From Actinomycetota bacterium (GTDB taxonomy: Bacteria; Actinomycetota; Actinomycetes; Actinomycetales; Microbacteriaceae): a DNA stretch of 5,779 nt. Of the stretch, positions 1 to 5,463 are shown piece after piece (within the stretch, counting starts at the first letter, position 1; the number at the start of each line of letters is the position of its first letter). The translations under genes and the position numbers were made by a program. The notes beneath the pieces were generated by a model. The model had not been told where the DNA came from. It did no database searches and was given only the letters and a program-made list of their open reading frames with translations. Location: the NCBI GenBank assembly GCA_009703845.1, contig WLFI01000052.1:1-5779 (forward strand), in the 5' to 3' direction.

Positions 1-206
1 CCGTGAATCAATGCGCCGAAGCCGAACAGAGCAAAACCGATGTTTTCGAGTTTGGTCGAGATAGCCTCGCCAGAGCCCTTGTTGCTCGCGATATTGGTGA
101 GGTGCCAAGCGAAGATCAAGAACGAAACCGTGTAGACAACCATCGCGGCAAAGATAAAGACCAGCGATTGCTGAGCGAGCGCTAGGTCAAGTTTGACGTC
201 AGTCAA
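1..206 (-). CDS. ccsB: Cytochrome c biogenesis protein CcsB (ResC/CcsA-type), N-terminal part
   Basis: This is the first 68 codons of the multi-pass membrane partner of ResB in System II cytochrome c maturation; the gene runs off the left edge. The family, which carries a WWD heme-binding domain, moves heme across the membrane and presents it for thioether attachment outside. That domain lies beyond this window, so the call rests on position after resB and on the N-terminus. I see a hydrophobic segment at about residues 14-34 (from SLVFIF), a polar loop, and the start of a second segment at about 53-68 (ENIGFALFGFGALIH). The start is a TTG at 206-204, three bases after the resB stop. No ATG or GTG lies nearby upstream because TAA at 212-210 is in the same frame. 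A weak GAAAGG lies 10 bases upstream. An ATG at residue 22 would cut the first membrane segment. The gene shares the resB reading frame, which is unusual. Other names in use are ResC and CcsA. Confidence 0.8.
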   Translation of the reverse strand, partial: MTDVKLDLALAQQSLVFIFAAMVVYTVSFLIFAWHLTNIASNKGSGEAISTKLENIGFALFGFGALIH

Positions 207-209
207 TTT

Positions 210-1802
210 TTAGTTGCCTTTCTTGGGTGCAATGGCTTCGACGAGGTTGGCGACGATATCTTCGAGTCTCGGGTCATCGTTTCTTGCAAGAGCAGCAACC
301 TCAAAACCGCTCTCAAACTTCCGAACCCAAATGCGGCGACGCGGCACCGAGAGCGAAATGGCCAAGCCGATGAACGCCAAGATGGCGAACAGCAGAACCC
401 AAACCTGACCCGGGTTGTAGGCAAGGTCTAGCGACGCAAATCGCTTTAGACCGTTGAACGTAACCGAACCGAGGTCGCCGGGCAGCTGCTTCGTTTCGCC
501 GATTTTGAGCATCACGGCCTTGGTGCCGCTCTTGCCTCCGGCCACCTGGTCAAGACCGTGGGTGTCGAGGCTAAACACATTGCGCGGCACACCGCCGTCA
601 AGCCCGAGGTTGCCAACGTAGAGGTTCATGCTGAGCAGCGGGTCGACAGGGTCGGGGTATATCGAAGTGAAGGCGCCAGTTTCGAGCTGTTCTTTGGTCG
701 GGTAGAAAAACGCCAGCACGCCGTATTGGTTCGGCTTAGCATCCGGCAATTTGATGACGCCGAGCGAGGTGTAGTTGGCGTCTTGCGGCAAGAACACCAC
801 CGGCCCGCTGAACGCGATTTGCCCGTCTGGGTCTTTGAACGTGAGCACCGGCGCATAGCCGTTGCCGGTCAAATAGACGTGGGCGCCTGGCACTTCGAGC
901 GGTTCATTAACACGGATGACCGACTCGCGCTTCTCGCCGCCAGCCAGCTTGCTCGTGACAAATGCCCTGAAGTCGAGCGGTGTGCCAATGTTCGACGAGT
1001 TATTCAGATCGAAGTCGACCTCGAACTTGTCGAGCGCCATCGAGAACGGCTGCAGATTGTTTTCGTCAAAGAAGACGCCCGGTGAGAACGAGTCATAAGA
1101 AGCGAGGTTATTCACAAAAACTTCGCCCTCGACCAAAACGCGCTGGCCGTTATAAGAGAATCCGCCGCCCAAGCCCGCTGCCACGAGCACGCCCATGAGC
1201 GAGAAGTGAAAAATGAGGTTTCCCGTTTCGCGAATGTAACCGCGTTCGGCCGAAACCGAACCCTTGCGCCTGACCACACGGTAGCGACCTTGCCGCAGGT
1301 GAGCCTCGGCTCGGTCAAGCACAGCCATAGCCGAAGCCTCGGAGGTCACCTTGGCATAAGCCGGAAAACGCTGCATTCGAGCCGGCGCATCGACCGGTTC
1401 GGCGAGCATCGCCCGCCAGTGAACTCGAGTTCGCGGAACGACGCAACCGATCAGCGAGACGAAAAGCAGAATGTAGATTGCCGAGAACCAAATCGACCCG
1501 TAAACGTCAAACAGCTGAAACCAATCGAGCACCTTGGCTAGCTCTGGGTTGTTTTTGTAATAACTCGCCACACCGTTTGGGTCGGCGCTTCGCTGAGGAT
1601 AAACCGAACCGGGAATCGCTGCAGCGGCCAGCAGCAACAGCAAGATGAGTGCGGTTTTCATGCTGGTGAGCGAACGCCAGATCCAGCGCATCCACCCGGT
1701 GAGCCCAAGATCGGGCGAGTTCACGGCTTGCGAGGCCGCTTCGGCGTCGCTGACCATCAGGTCTTGCGGGGCAGACGGTTTAGAGGGCCGGGACGAAGCC
1801 AC
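210..1802 (-). CDS. resB: Cytochrome c biogenesis protein ResB
   Basis: ResB (Ccs1) joins CcsB in the membrane complex that attaches heme to apocytochrome c outside the cytoplasmic membrane (System II). The 530 residues show the family's topology: a cytoplasmic N-terminal tail of about 45 residues, membrane segments near 50-66, 104-121 and 195-212, a large extracytoplasmic domain at about 215-465, a last membrane segment near 467-487, and a 43-residue cytoplasmic tail. The block before the first segment ([15 protein letters not shown], 42-56) followed by the IPGSVYPQR motif (63-71) is typical of actinobacterial ResB. His199 in the third segment is a candidate heme ligand by family analogy. 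I prefer the GTG start at 1802 because AGGTGG lies 6 bases upstream, whereas the ATG at 1757 has no visible binding site. The gene overlaps the end of ccdA by 23 bases. Length is normal and the frame is intact. Confidence 0.93.
   Translation of the reverse strand: MASSRPSKPSAPQDLMVSDAEAASQAVNSPDLGLTGWMRWIWRSLTSMKTALILLLLLAAAAIPGSVYPQRSADPNGVASYYKNNPELAKVLDWFQLFDVYGSIWFSAIYILLFVSLIGCVVPRTRVHWRAMLAEPVDAPARMQRFPAYAKVTSEASAMAVLDRAEAHLRQGRYRVVRRKGSVSAERGYIRETGNLIFHFSLMGVLVAAGLGGGFSYNGQRVLVEGEVFVNNLASYDSFSPGVFFDENNLQPFSMALDKFEVDFDLNNSSNIGTPLDFRAFVTSKLAGGEKRESVIRVNEPLEVPGAHVYLTGNGYAPVLTFKDPDGQIAFSGPVVFLPQDANYTSLGVIKLPDAKPNQYGVLAFFYPTKEQLETGAFTSIYPDPVDPLLSMNLYVGNLGLDGGVPRNVFSLDTHGLDQVAGGKSGTKAVMLKIGETKQLPGDLGSVTFNGLKRFASLDLAYNPGQVWVLLFAILAFIGLAISLSVPRRRIWVRKFESGFEVAALARNDDPRLEDIVANLVEAIAPKKGN
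217..222 (-). promoter_or_regulatory. Weak ribosome binding site for the TTG start of ccsB
   Basis: GAAAGG on the minus strand lies inside the last codons of resB, 10 bases before the TTG at 206. The match and spacing are only fair, so ccsB is probably translated largely by ribosomes that have just finished resB. Confidence 0.4.
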
Positions 1803-2499
1803 TGAACACCACCTGACTGAACGAGACCACTTGGTTCCAGAGACCGGTGACCATGAGTAGACCCAGAATCACTAGCAGTGCACCACCGGCGAGGTTGAAA
1901 GCGCGGATGTGCTTCTTGACCCATGACACCGATTTAGTTGCCCAGCCGAAGCCGGCTGCCAGCGCGATGAATGGTAGTCCGAGCCCGAGCGAGTAAATCA
2001 CGCTCAAGACCGCACCGCGCAAGGCGGTGCCCTCGTCAAGCGAAAGGGTGAGCACGGCCGAAAGGGTTGGGCCGATGCACGGGGTCCAGCCGAGGCCGAA
2101 GGCGATGCCCAGCAGCGGCGCGCCAATGAGCCCTGCGCGCGGGCTGAGGTTGAGCTTGAACTGGCGCTGACCAAAGCCAAAACCGCCGGCCATGATTACA
2201 CCGAGCACGATTATCACGGCACCGAGAATGCGCTGAGCGATGCCGGCTACTTCTGAATAAAGAATGCTGCCGATGCCACCAGCCATGGTGCCCAGGGTTG
2301 CAAAAACGGTTGTGAAACCGAGCACGAACAACACGCTGCCCCAAACCACGCGAGCGCGAGTTGCGGCGACGCCCGAGACATAACCCAGGTAGCCGGGCAC
2401 CAGCGGAAGCACACATGGAGACAAGAACGAAACCAAACCGGCCACCAGTGCGAGCGGCATGGCTAGCCACATCGAGCCACTGAGAATCAGGTCGGTCAT
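1780..2499 (-). CDS. ccdA: Cytochrome c biogenesis protein CcdA (thiol-disulfide electron carrier)
   Basis: CcdA is the short form of the DsbD membrane domain. It takes electrons from cytoplasmic thioredoxin and passes them across the membrane to ResA-type proteins. The 239 residues are highly hydrophobic, with six likely membrane segments at about 10-35, 50-75, 85-108, 123-148, 157-182 and 195-220. The paired redox cysteines are both present in their family motifs: Cys29 in [13 protein letters not shown] and Cys141 in GWTPCIGP. The ATG start directly abuts the TAA stop of resA with no bases between, and only weak purine-rich sequence precedes it, so translation is probably coupled to resA. 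The end overlaps resB by 23 bases. Position between resA and resB fits the role of feeding reductant to ResA for cytochrome c assembly. Nothing is truncated. Confidence 0.95.
   Translation of the reverse strand: MTDLILSGSMWLAMPLALVAGLVSFLSPCVLPLVPGYLGYVSGVAATRARVVWGSVLFVLGFTTVFATLGTMAGGIGSILYSEVAGIAQRILGAVIIVLGVIMAGGFGFGQRQFKLNLSPRAGLIGAPLLGIAFGLGWTPCIGPTLSAVLTLSLDEGTALRGAVLSVIYSLGLGLPFIALAAGFGWATKSVSWVKKHIRAFNLAGGALLVILGLLMVTGLWNQVVSFSQVVFSGFVPAL
1809..1814 (-). promoter_or_regulatory. Ribosome binding site that sets the GTG start of resB
   Basis: AGGTGG on the minus strand lies 6 bases before the GTG at 1802, inside the ccdA coding sequence. It supports the longer 530-residue resB over the ATG at 1757. 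Confidence 0.55.
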
Positions 2500-3123
2500 T
2501 TATTTCACCGTCTCTTTGAGCGCGGTCTTGATCAGAGCCTTGAGAATGCCGGGTTCAAATCGACCCAGGATGCGCGCCGAAACGCGACCCTGTTCGTCGA
2601 GCACGATCGTGGTTGGCACGGCCTGCGGGGTAACGATGCCCGTGTAGGCGAGCATCACGTCACCGCTCTGGGCGTCGACCACCGAAGGGAAGGTCCAGCC
2701 GAAGTTGCGGGCGAAGGCAAGAATCGTCGGCGCGGTGTCACGCACGTTTACACCCAACATCTGAACGCCTTGGCCTTCAAACTCTTCATAGATTGACTGA
2801 AGATCTTTGGCTTCGGCACGGCATGGTGCACAGCCGGCGTACCAAAAGTTGAGCACCGTGACTTTGCCTTGAGCGGTCAGGTCGGCGCTCGAGAGAATGC
2901 CGCCGGATTCGGTGACGCTGGTCCACTCAGTGCTTGCGCGACGAGCATCCGCTTTTTGAAACTCGGTTACGGTGCCATCACCGGCGATGTAGTTTTTGTT
3001 GTCGCCCGAGCGAAACTGATCGGCGAGCGGGTCGTTTGCGCAGGCGGTCAGCGAAAGCGGCGCGGTCACGGCGAGCGCAACCAGAGCGGCCACGCGACGC
3101 AGAGTCGCAGAAGTTTTCATCAC
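2500..3123 (-). CDS. resA: Thioredoxin-like lipoprotein of the ResA/TlpA family
   Basis: This is an extracytoplasmic thiol-disulfide oxidoreductase that reduces the CxxCH cysteines of apocytochromes c before heme attachment, using electrons from CcdA. The first 27 residues form a lipoprotein signal: basic MMKTSATLRR, a hydrophobic core, then LTAC with Cys28 as the likely lipidated residue. The thioredoxin fold covers about 70-205, with NFWYAGCAPC placing the redox pair at Cys98 and Cys101 and the cis-proline at Pro170 in AVPTTIVLD. Two starts are possible: GTG at 3123, overlapping the upstream stop by four bases with AGGGG six bases ahead, or ATG at 3120, overlapping it by one base as TGATG. 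They differ by one residue. The ccdA ATG follows the stop directly. The cluster position makes a cytochrome c role more likely than a general extracellular thioredoxin. Confidence 0.92.
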   Translation of the reverse strand: MMKTSATLRRVAALVALAVTAPLSLTACANDPLADQFRSGDNKNYIAGDGTVTEFQKADARRASTEWTSVTESGGILSSADLTAQGKVTVLNFWYAGCAPCRAEAKDLQSIYEEFEGQGVQMLGVNVRDTAPTILAFARNFGWTFPSVVDAQSGDVMLAYTGIVTPQAVPTTIVLDEQGRVSARILGRFEPGILKALIKTALKETVK

Positions 3124-3758
3124 ACCGCACCCCTGTCGGTGGCAACGAACTCGCGCGCCGGCTCAACATAGTCAACCTCGACCCAATCGCCAGCCTTGTT
3201 GCGCTCGATGGTGGTGATGCTCGATAGTGCGCAGCGACGTTTGCGCGGGTCGTGGGCCAGACGGGCGCCGCTTAAGTGGCGGTGCACCATCCAGATCGGA
3301 AGTTGGTGGGTGACCAGGGCAACCTCGCCCTCGCGAGTTTTGGCGTCGATGTCTTCGATCGCCTCCATCATGCGGGCCACGATCGAAACGAACGACTCAC
3401 CCCAAGACGGCTGCATCGGGTTGCGCAGGTGAAACAGCAGGTGCGGGCGCAGGGCGATTGCCTTGGCCGAAAGTTTGCGGCCTTCGAAAATGTTGTGTGG
3501 CTCGATCAAGCGCTGGTCGGTGAGCGGGTCGAGACCAAATACCTCTTGGATGCGCTCGGCAGACTCTCTGGTGCGCAAAAGTGGTGAGCAATAAACCGCC
3601 GAAAGCTTGGCGCCGCGATTCTTGAGTTCTTCGGCCGCCAAACGGGCCATTTTGTGCCCGGATTCGGTGAGGTGAAAGTGTGGCAACCGGCCATAGAGCA
3701 CGCCGCCGGGATTGTGCACCTCGCCGTGGCGGATGAGGTGAATGCGATTGGCGGGCAT
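3120..3758 (-). CDS. Histidine phosphatase family (phosphoglycerate mutase-like) protein
   Basis: This 212-residue protein belongs to the histidine phosphatase superfamily. The catalytic signature LIRHGEV places the phospho-accepting histidine at His11. Arg10 and Arg62 (in SPLLRTRES) fit the phosphate-binding arginines, Glu86 fits the acid/base residue, and His151 in LVTHQLPI fits the second active-site histidine. The full catalytic set is therefore present. YGRLP at 22-26 is typical of the actinobacterial subgroup found next to cytochrome c maturation genes (M. tuberculosis Rv0525-like, from memory). The substrate is unknown; glycolytic mutase activity is unlikely given the context, but the sequence alone does not exclude it. 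No signal peptide is visible, so it should be cytoplasmic. It heads the operon, and its TGA stop overlaps the resA start. The ATG at 3758 follows a TAGAAT box so closely that the message may be leaderless; a weak AAGG lies 12 bases upstream. Confidence 0.9.
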   Translation of the reverse strand: MPANRIHLIRHGEVHNPGGVLYGRLPHFHLTESGHKMARLAAEELKNRGAKLSAVYCSPLLRTRESAERIQEVFGLDPLTDQRLIEPHNIFEGRKLSAKAIALRPHLLFHLRNPMQPSWGESFVSIVARMMEAIEDIDAKTREGEVALVTHQLPIWMVHRHLSGARLAHDPRKRRCALSSITTIERNKAGDWVEVDYVEPAREFVATDRGAV

Positions 3759-3764
3759 GACACC

Positions 3765-3770
3765 ATTCTA
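3765..3770 (-). promoter_or_regulatory. Candidate -10 box of the cytochrome c maturation operon
   Basis: TAGAAT on the minus strand matches five of six positions of the TATAAT consensus and lies 6 bases before the ATG at 3758. Transcription would start at or within a base or so of that ATG, which is the arrangement of leaderless actinobacterial genes. I see no good -35 hexamer at 16-18 bases. Confidence 0.5.
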
Positions 3771-3777
3771 CCTTCGC

Positions 3778-3783
3778 TAAACT
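3778..3783 (+). promoter_or_regulatory. Possible -10 box for aspS
   Basis: TAAACT fits the TAnnnT pattern and would place the transcript start near 3790, giving aspS a leader of about 60 bases. No -35 hexamer is evident at normal spacing. It lies about 8 bases from the opposing TAGAAT box, so the two promoters would be back to back and could interfere with each other. Confidence 0.25.
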
Positions 3784-3818
3784 TGAGCGCAGAGGCGACC
3801 GAAGCGCTCATGGAGCGC
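3784..3818. repeat. Three alternating inverted copies of GAGCGC in the divergent intergenic region
   Basis: TGAGCGC at 3784-3790 pairs with GCGCTCA at 3804-3810 as 7-base arms around 13 bases. The same GCGCTC (3804-3809) pairs with a third copy, GAGCGC at 3813-3818, across only three bases. The two pairings exclude each other. The element lies between the outward-facing phosphatase operon and aspS, so it could be a regulator binding site or a hairpin in the aspS leader. No run of T follows, so it does not look like an intrinsic terminator. Confidence 0.45.
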
Positions 3819-3841
3819 ATTCTCAGGTTGCAAATGGAAGC

Positions 3842-3846
3842 AAGGA
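3842..3846 (+). promoter_or_regulatory. Ribosome binding site of aspS
   Basis: AAGGA lies 4 bases before the ATG at 3851. The spacing is slightly short, but this is the only candidate, and no other in-frame start codon occurs in the 90 bases upstream. Confidence 0.6.
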
Positions 3847-3850
3847 TGTC

Positions 3851-5176
3851 ATGCGCGAACGCACACTCGTCAAAGATCTCGCAGCCCGCGAAGACGGCCC
3901 AGTAGTTCTGGGTGGTTGGGTTGAAAAACTGCGCGATCAGAAGCGCATTCAGTTCATCATCCTGCGCGATGAATCGGGCGATGTTCAGGTCACCTACCCG
4001 CGCCCGGTAGTTGACGAGCAGCCGGTCGAAGACGACGCGCTAGCCGCCAAAGTTTCGACCCTTACCAGCGGGTCTTTCGTCTGGATCACCGGCCGCCTCG
4101 TGCACGACGAGCGCGTCAAGCTCGGTGGTCTAGAGGTTCAGCTCGACGACCTAGAAATCGTCACCCTCGCCGACCCGGTTAGCCCAATCGCCGAAGACAC
4201 CTCGATTGACAAGCGTCTCGACTGGCGTTTTCTAGACCTACGCCGCAGCGAGATGAACCTGGTCTTTCAGATTCAGACCACCATTGAGCAGGCCTGGCGC
4301 GAATACTGGACCGAGAACGGCTTCATCGAGATTCACTCGCCAAAGCTCATGGCCTCACCATCTGAGTCAAACGCCGAGTTGTTCAAGCTCGAATACTTCG
4401 AAGGTCACGCCTACCTAGCCCAGAGCCCACAGTTCTACAAGCAGATGGCGATGATGGCCGGCTTCGGTCGCATTTTCGAAATCGGCCCAGTGTTTAGAGC
4501 CGACCCTTCGTTCACTTCTCGTCACGCCACCGAGTTCACCTCGGTCGACATCGAAGTTTCTTGGATCGACAGCCACGAAGACATCATGGCGATTCAAGAG
4601 CAGTTGCTGGTTCGCGCACTGACCGCAGTGTCAGAAAAGCACGGCGCCGACATCAAGCGCCTGTTCGACATCGACGTTGTTGTGCCAACCGTTCCGTTCC
4701 CACGCATCACGCTGGCCGACGCCGTTGAAATCGTCAAGGCTCGCGGTCACGAGATTGCTCGCGGCGGCGACATGGACCCAGAGGGCGAGCGCCAGATTGC
4801 TGCCCACGTTGCCGAAACCTTCGGTCACGAGTTCGTCTTCTTGACCGACTACCCGGCCACCGTTCGTCCGTTCTATCACATGCGTCACGCCGACGACCAG
4901 ACCCTAACCAAGTCATACGACCTCATCTGGCGCGGCACCGAGATCACCACGGGTGCTCAGCGTGAACACCGAGTGGATGTTCTCATCGAGCAAATCAAGC
5001 AAAAGGGTCTTGAGCCAGAAGGCCTAACCAGCTACACCGACTTCTTCAGATACGGCGCTCCTGCGCACGGTGGTTTCGGTATGGGTCTGCTGCGAGTGAT
5101 TATGTTGCTGCTACACCAGCCGAACATCCGCGAAGTTGGCTACCTGTTCCGCGGCCCAAACCGCCTAGAGCCTTAG
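3851..5176 (+). CDS. aspS: Aspartyl-tRNA synthetase, short archaeal-like form (AspRS type 2)
   Basis: This class II synthetase charges tRNA with aspartate in the cytoplasm. Residues 1-105 form the anticodon-binding OB fold (GGWVEKLRD near 21-29, IQFIILRD at 33-40). Residues 120-441 are the catalytic core: motif 1 at about 156-167 (NGFIEIHSPKLM), the AQSPQFYKQ substrate loop at 190-198, motif 2 at 215-235 starting FRADPSFTSRH, the TTGAQREHR block at 366-374, and motif 3 at 408-418 with Arg415. At 441 residues it lacks the inserted GAD domain of the usual bacterial AspRS of about 590 residues, so it is the archaeal/eukaryotic-like form that some bacteria carry. Such enzymes may charge only tRNA-Asp, or also tRNA-Asn for GatCAB amidation; the sequence does not settle which. 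Oddities are Leu414 where an acidic residue is usual before the motif 3 arginine, and ten CTA leucine codons out of 39. The gene is divergent from the cytochrome operon. Confidence 0.95.
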   Translation: MRERTLVKDLAAREDGPVVLGGWVEKLRDQKRIQFIILRDESGDVQVTYPRPVVDEQPVEDDALAAKVSTLTSGSFVWITGRLVHDERVKLGGLEVQLDDLEIVTLADPVSPIAEDTSIDKRLDWRFLDLRRSEMNLVFQIQTTIEQAWREYWTENGFIEIHSPKLMASPSESNAELFKLEYFEGHAYLAQSPQFYKQMAMMAGFGRIFEIGPVFRADPSFTSRHATEFTSVDIEVSWIDSHEDIMAIQEQLLVRALTAVSEKHGADIKRLFDIDVVVPTVPFPRITLADAVEIVKARGHEIARGGDMDPEGERQIAAHVAETFGHEFVFLTDYPATVRPFYHMRHADDQTLTKSYDLIWRGTEITTGAQREHRVDVLIEQIKQKGLEPEGLTSYTDFFRYGAPAHGGFGMGLLRVIMLLLHQPNIREVGYLFRGPNRLEP

Positions 5177-5221
5177 TCGAAACTAGCTTCTATAGCCAAC
5201 TTGCCGCTCGAGGTTCGCCCG
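5177..5221. other. Convergent gap between aspS and the 64-residue gene
   Basis: These 45 bases separate two facing stop codons. I found no GC-rich hairpin followed by T residues on either strand. The best structure is a four-pair stem, TAGT-CGAA-ACTA, starting at the aspS stop, which is too weak to call a terminator. Termination may be Rho-dependent or lie inside the facing gene. Confidence 0.5.
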
Positions 5222-5416
5222 CTACTCGATCACTTTAGGGGTCGACTTGATGTACTTCACAAGCGCATCTGCTTCGGCTTTGGTCATCAGCTCTGAACCT
5301 TCGGGCATTGCTGCAATTTCTGCCGCTAACTCAGCAAGCGGATTTCGAGATTTGGCAACAACGCGAGTGGCCTCGCTGTCACCGTTCTGAAAATCTCGAT
5401 TTGGAAAAGTTGTCAT
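5222..5416 (-). CDS. Small hypothetical protein, 64 residues, unrecognised
   Basis: I do not recognise this protein. It has 64 residues, no cysteine or histidine, no signal peptide and no membrane segment, so it should be soluble and cytoplasmic. The first 25 residues are polar and probably flexible. Two likely amphipathic helices follow, at about 26-37 (NPLAELAAEIAA) and 44-57 (MTKAEADALVKYIK), joined by a PEGSE turn; a helical hairpin or dimer is plausible. The main evidence for a real gene is its ribosome binding site: AAAGGGGG ending 6 bases before the ATG, the strongest in the window. A TATACT box and a short palindrome lie just upstream. It follows the glutaredoxin-like gene by 47 bases on the same strand, so it could be co-transcribed or use its own promoter. 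No function is assigned. Confidence 0.65.
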   Translation of the reverse strand: MTTFPNRDFQNGDSEATRVVAKSRNPLAELAAEIAAMPEGSELMTKAEADALVKYIKSTPKVIE

Positions 5417-5422
5417 TCGTAA

Positions 5423-5430
5423 CCCCCTTT
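5423..5430 (-). promoter_or_regulatory. Very strong ribosome binding site of the 64-residue gene
   Basis: AAAGGGGG on the minus strand (followed by TT) lies 6 bases before the ATG at 5416. It is close to the ideal AAAGGAGG and stronger than any other site seen here, which fixes the start and suggests efficient translation. Confidence 0.75.
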
Positions 5431-5439
5431 TGCCAAAAG
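5427..5439. repeat. Perfect 13-base palindrome CTTTTGCCAAAAG
   Basis: Six-base arms CTTTTG and CAAAAG surround a single central base. The palindrome overlaps the last bases of the TATACT box on one side and the ribosome binding site on the other, covering the expected transcript start. That is where a repressor operator would be expected, but chance occurrence in this AT-richer patch is possible. Confidence 0.35.
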
Positions 5440-5443
5440 TATA
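5438..5443 (-). promoter_or_regulatory. Possible -10 box of the 64-residue gene
   Basis: TATACT on the minus strand differs from TATAAT at one position. It predicts a start near 5431 and a leader of about 15 bases containing the strong ribosome binding site. No good -35 hexamer is visible at 16-18 bases, so activity may need an activator or be weak. Confidence 0.4.
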
Positions 5444-5463
5444 AACAAAGTGTATGCAAACGA

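Noticed and set aside
558..1085. A 175-residue open frame on the plus strand, antisense to resB
   Set aside because: It lies wholly inside the well-supported resB gene, has no recognisable motif and no ribosome binding site, and its Arg/Val/Glu-rich composition is what the reverse strand of a GC-rich gene produces.
2036..2470. A 144-residue open frame on the minus strand inside ccdA
   Set aside because: It is an Arg/Ala/Gly-rich shifted frame of ccdA, which itself carries both conserved cysteine motifs. It is a shadow.
3784..3850. A T-box or attenuator in the aspS leader
   Set aside because: The leader is at most about 90 bases, with no T-box antiterminator sequence, no specifier stem and no terminator T-run. 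Only the short GAGCGC repeats are visible.
3654..3905. A plus-strand open frame crossing the divergent region into aspS, with a protein-like stretch near DTILPSLNLSAEATEAL
   Set aside because: It overlaps the phosphatase and aspS in other frames, has no ribosome binding site and no known family, and would run through both likely promoters. The helix-like stretch is probably chance.
5173..5184. A hairpin TAGT-CGAA-ACTA at the aspS stop as a terminator
   Set aside because: The stem has four AT-rich pairs and no T-tract follows, so it is too weak to support a call.
5222..5320. Resemblance of the small protein's C-terminus (AMPEGSEL...ALVKYIKS) to the Met-ligand and last-helix region of class I cytochrome c
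   Set aside because: The protein has no CxxCH, no cysteine or histidine at all, and no export signal, so it cannot be a c-type cytochrome. The likeness is short and generic.
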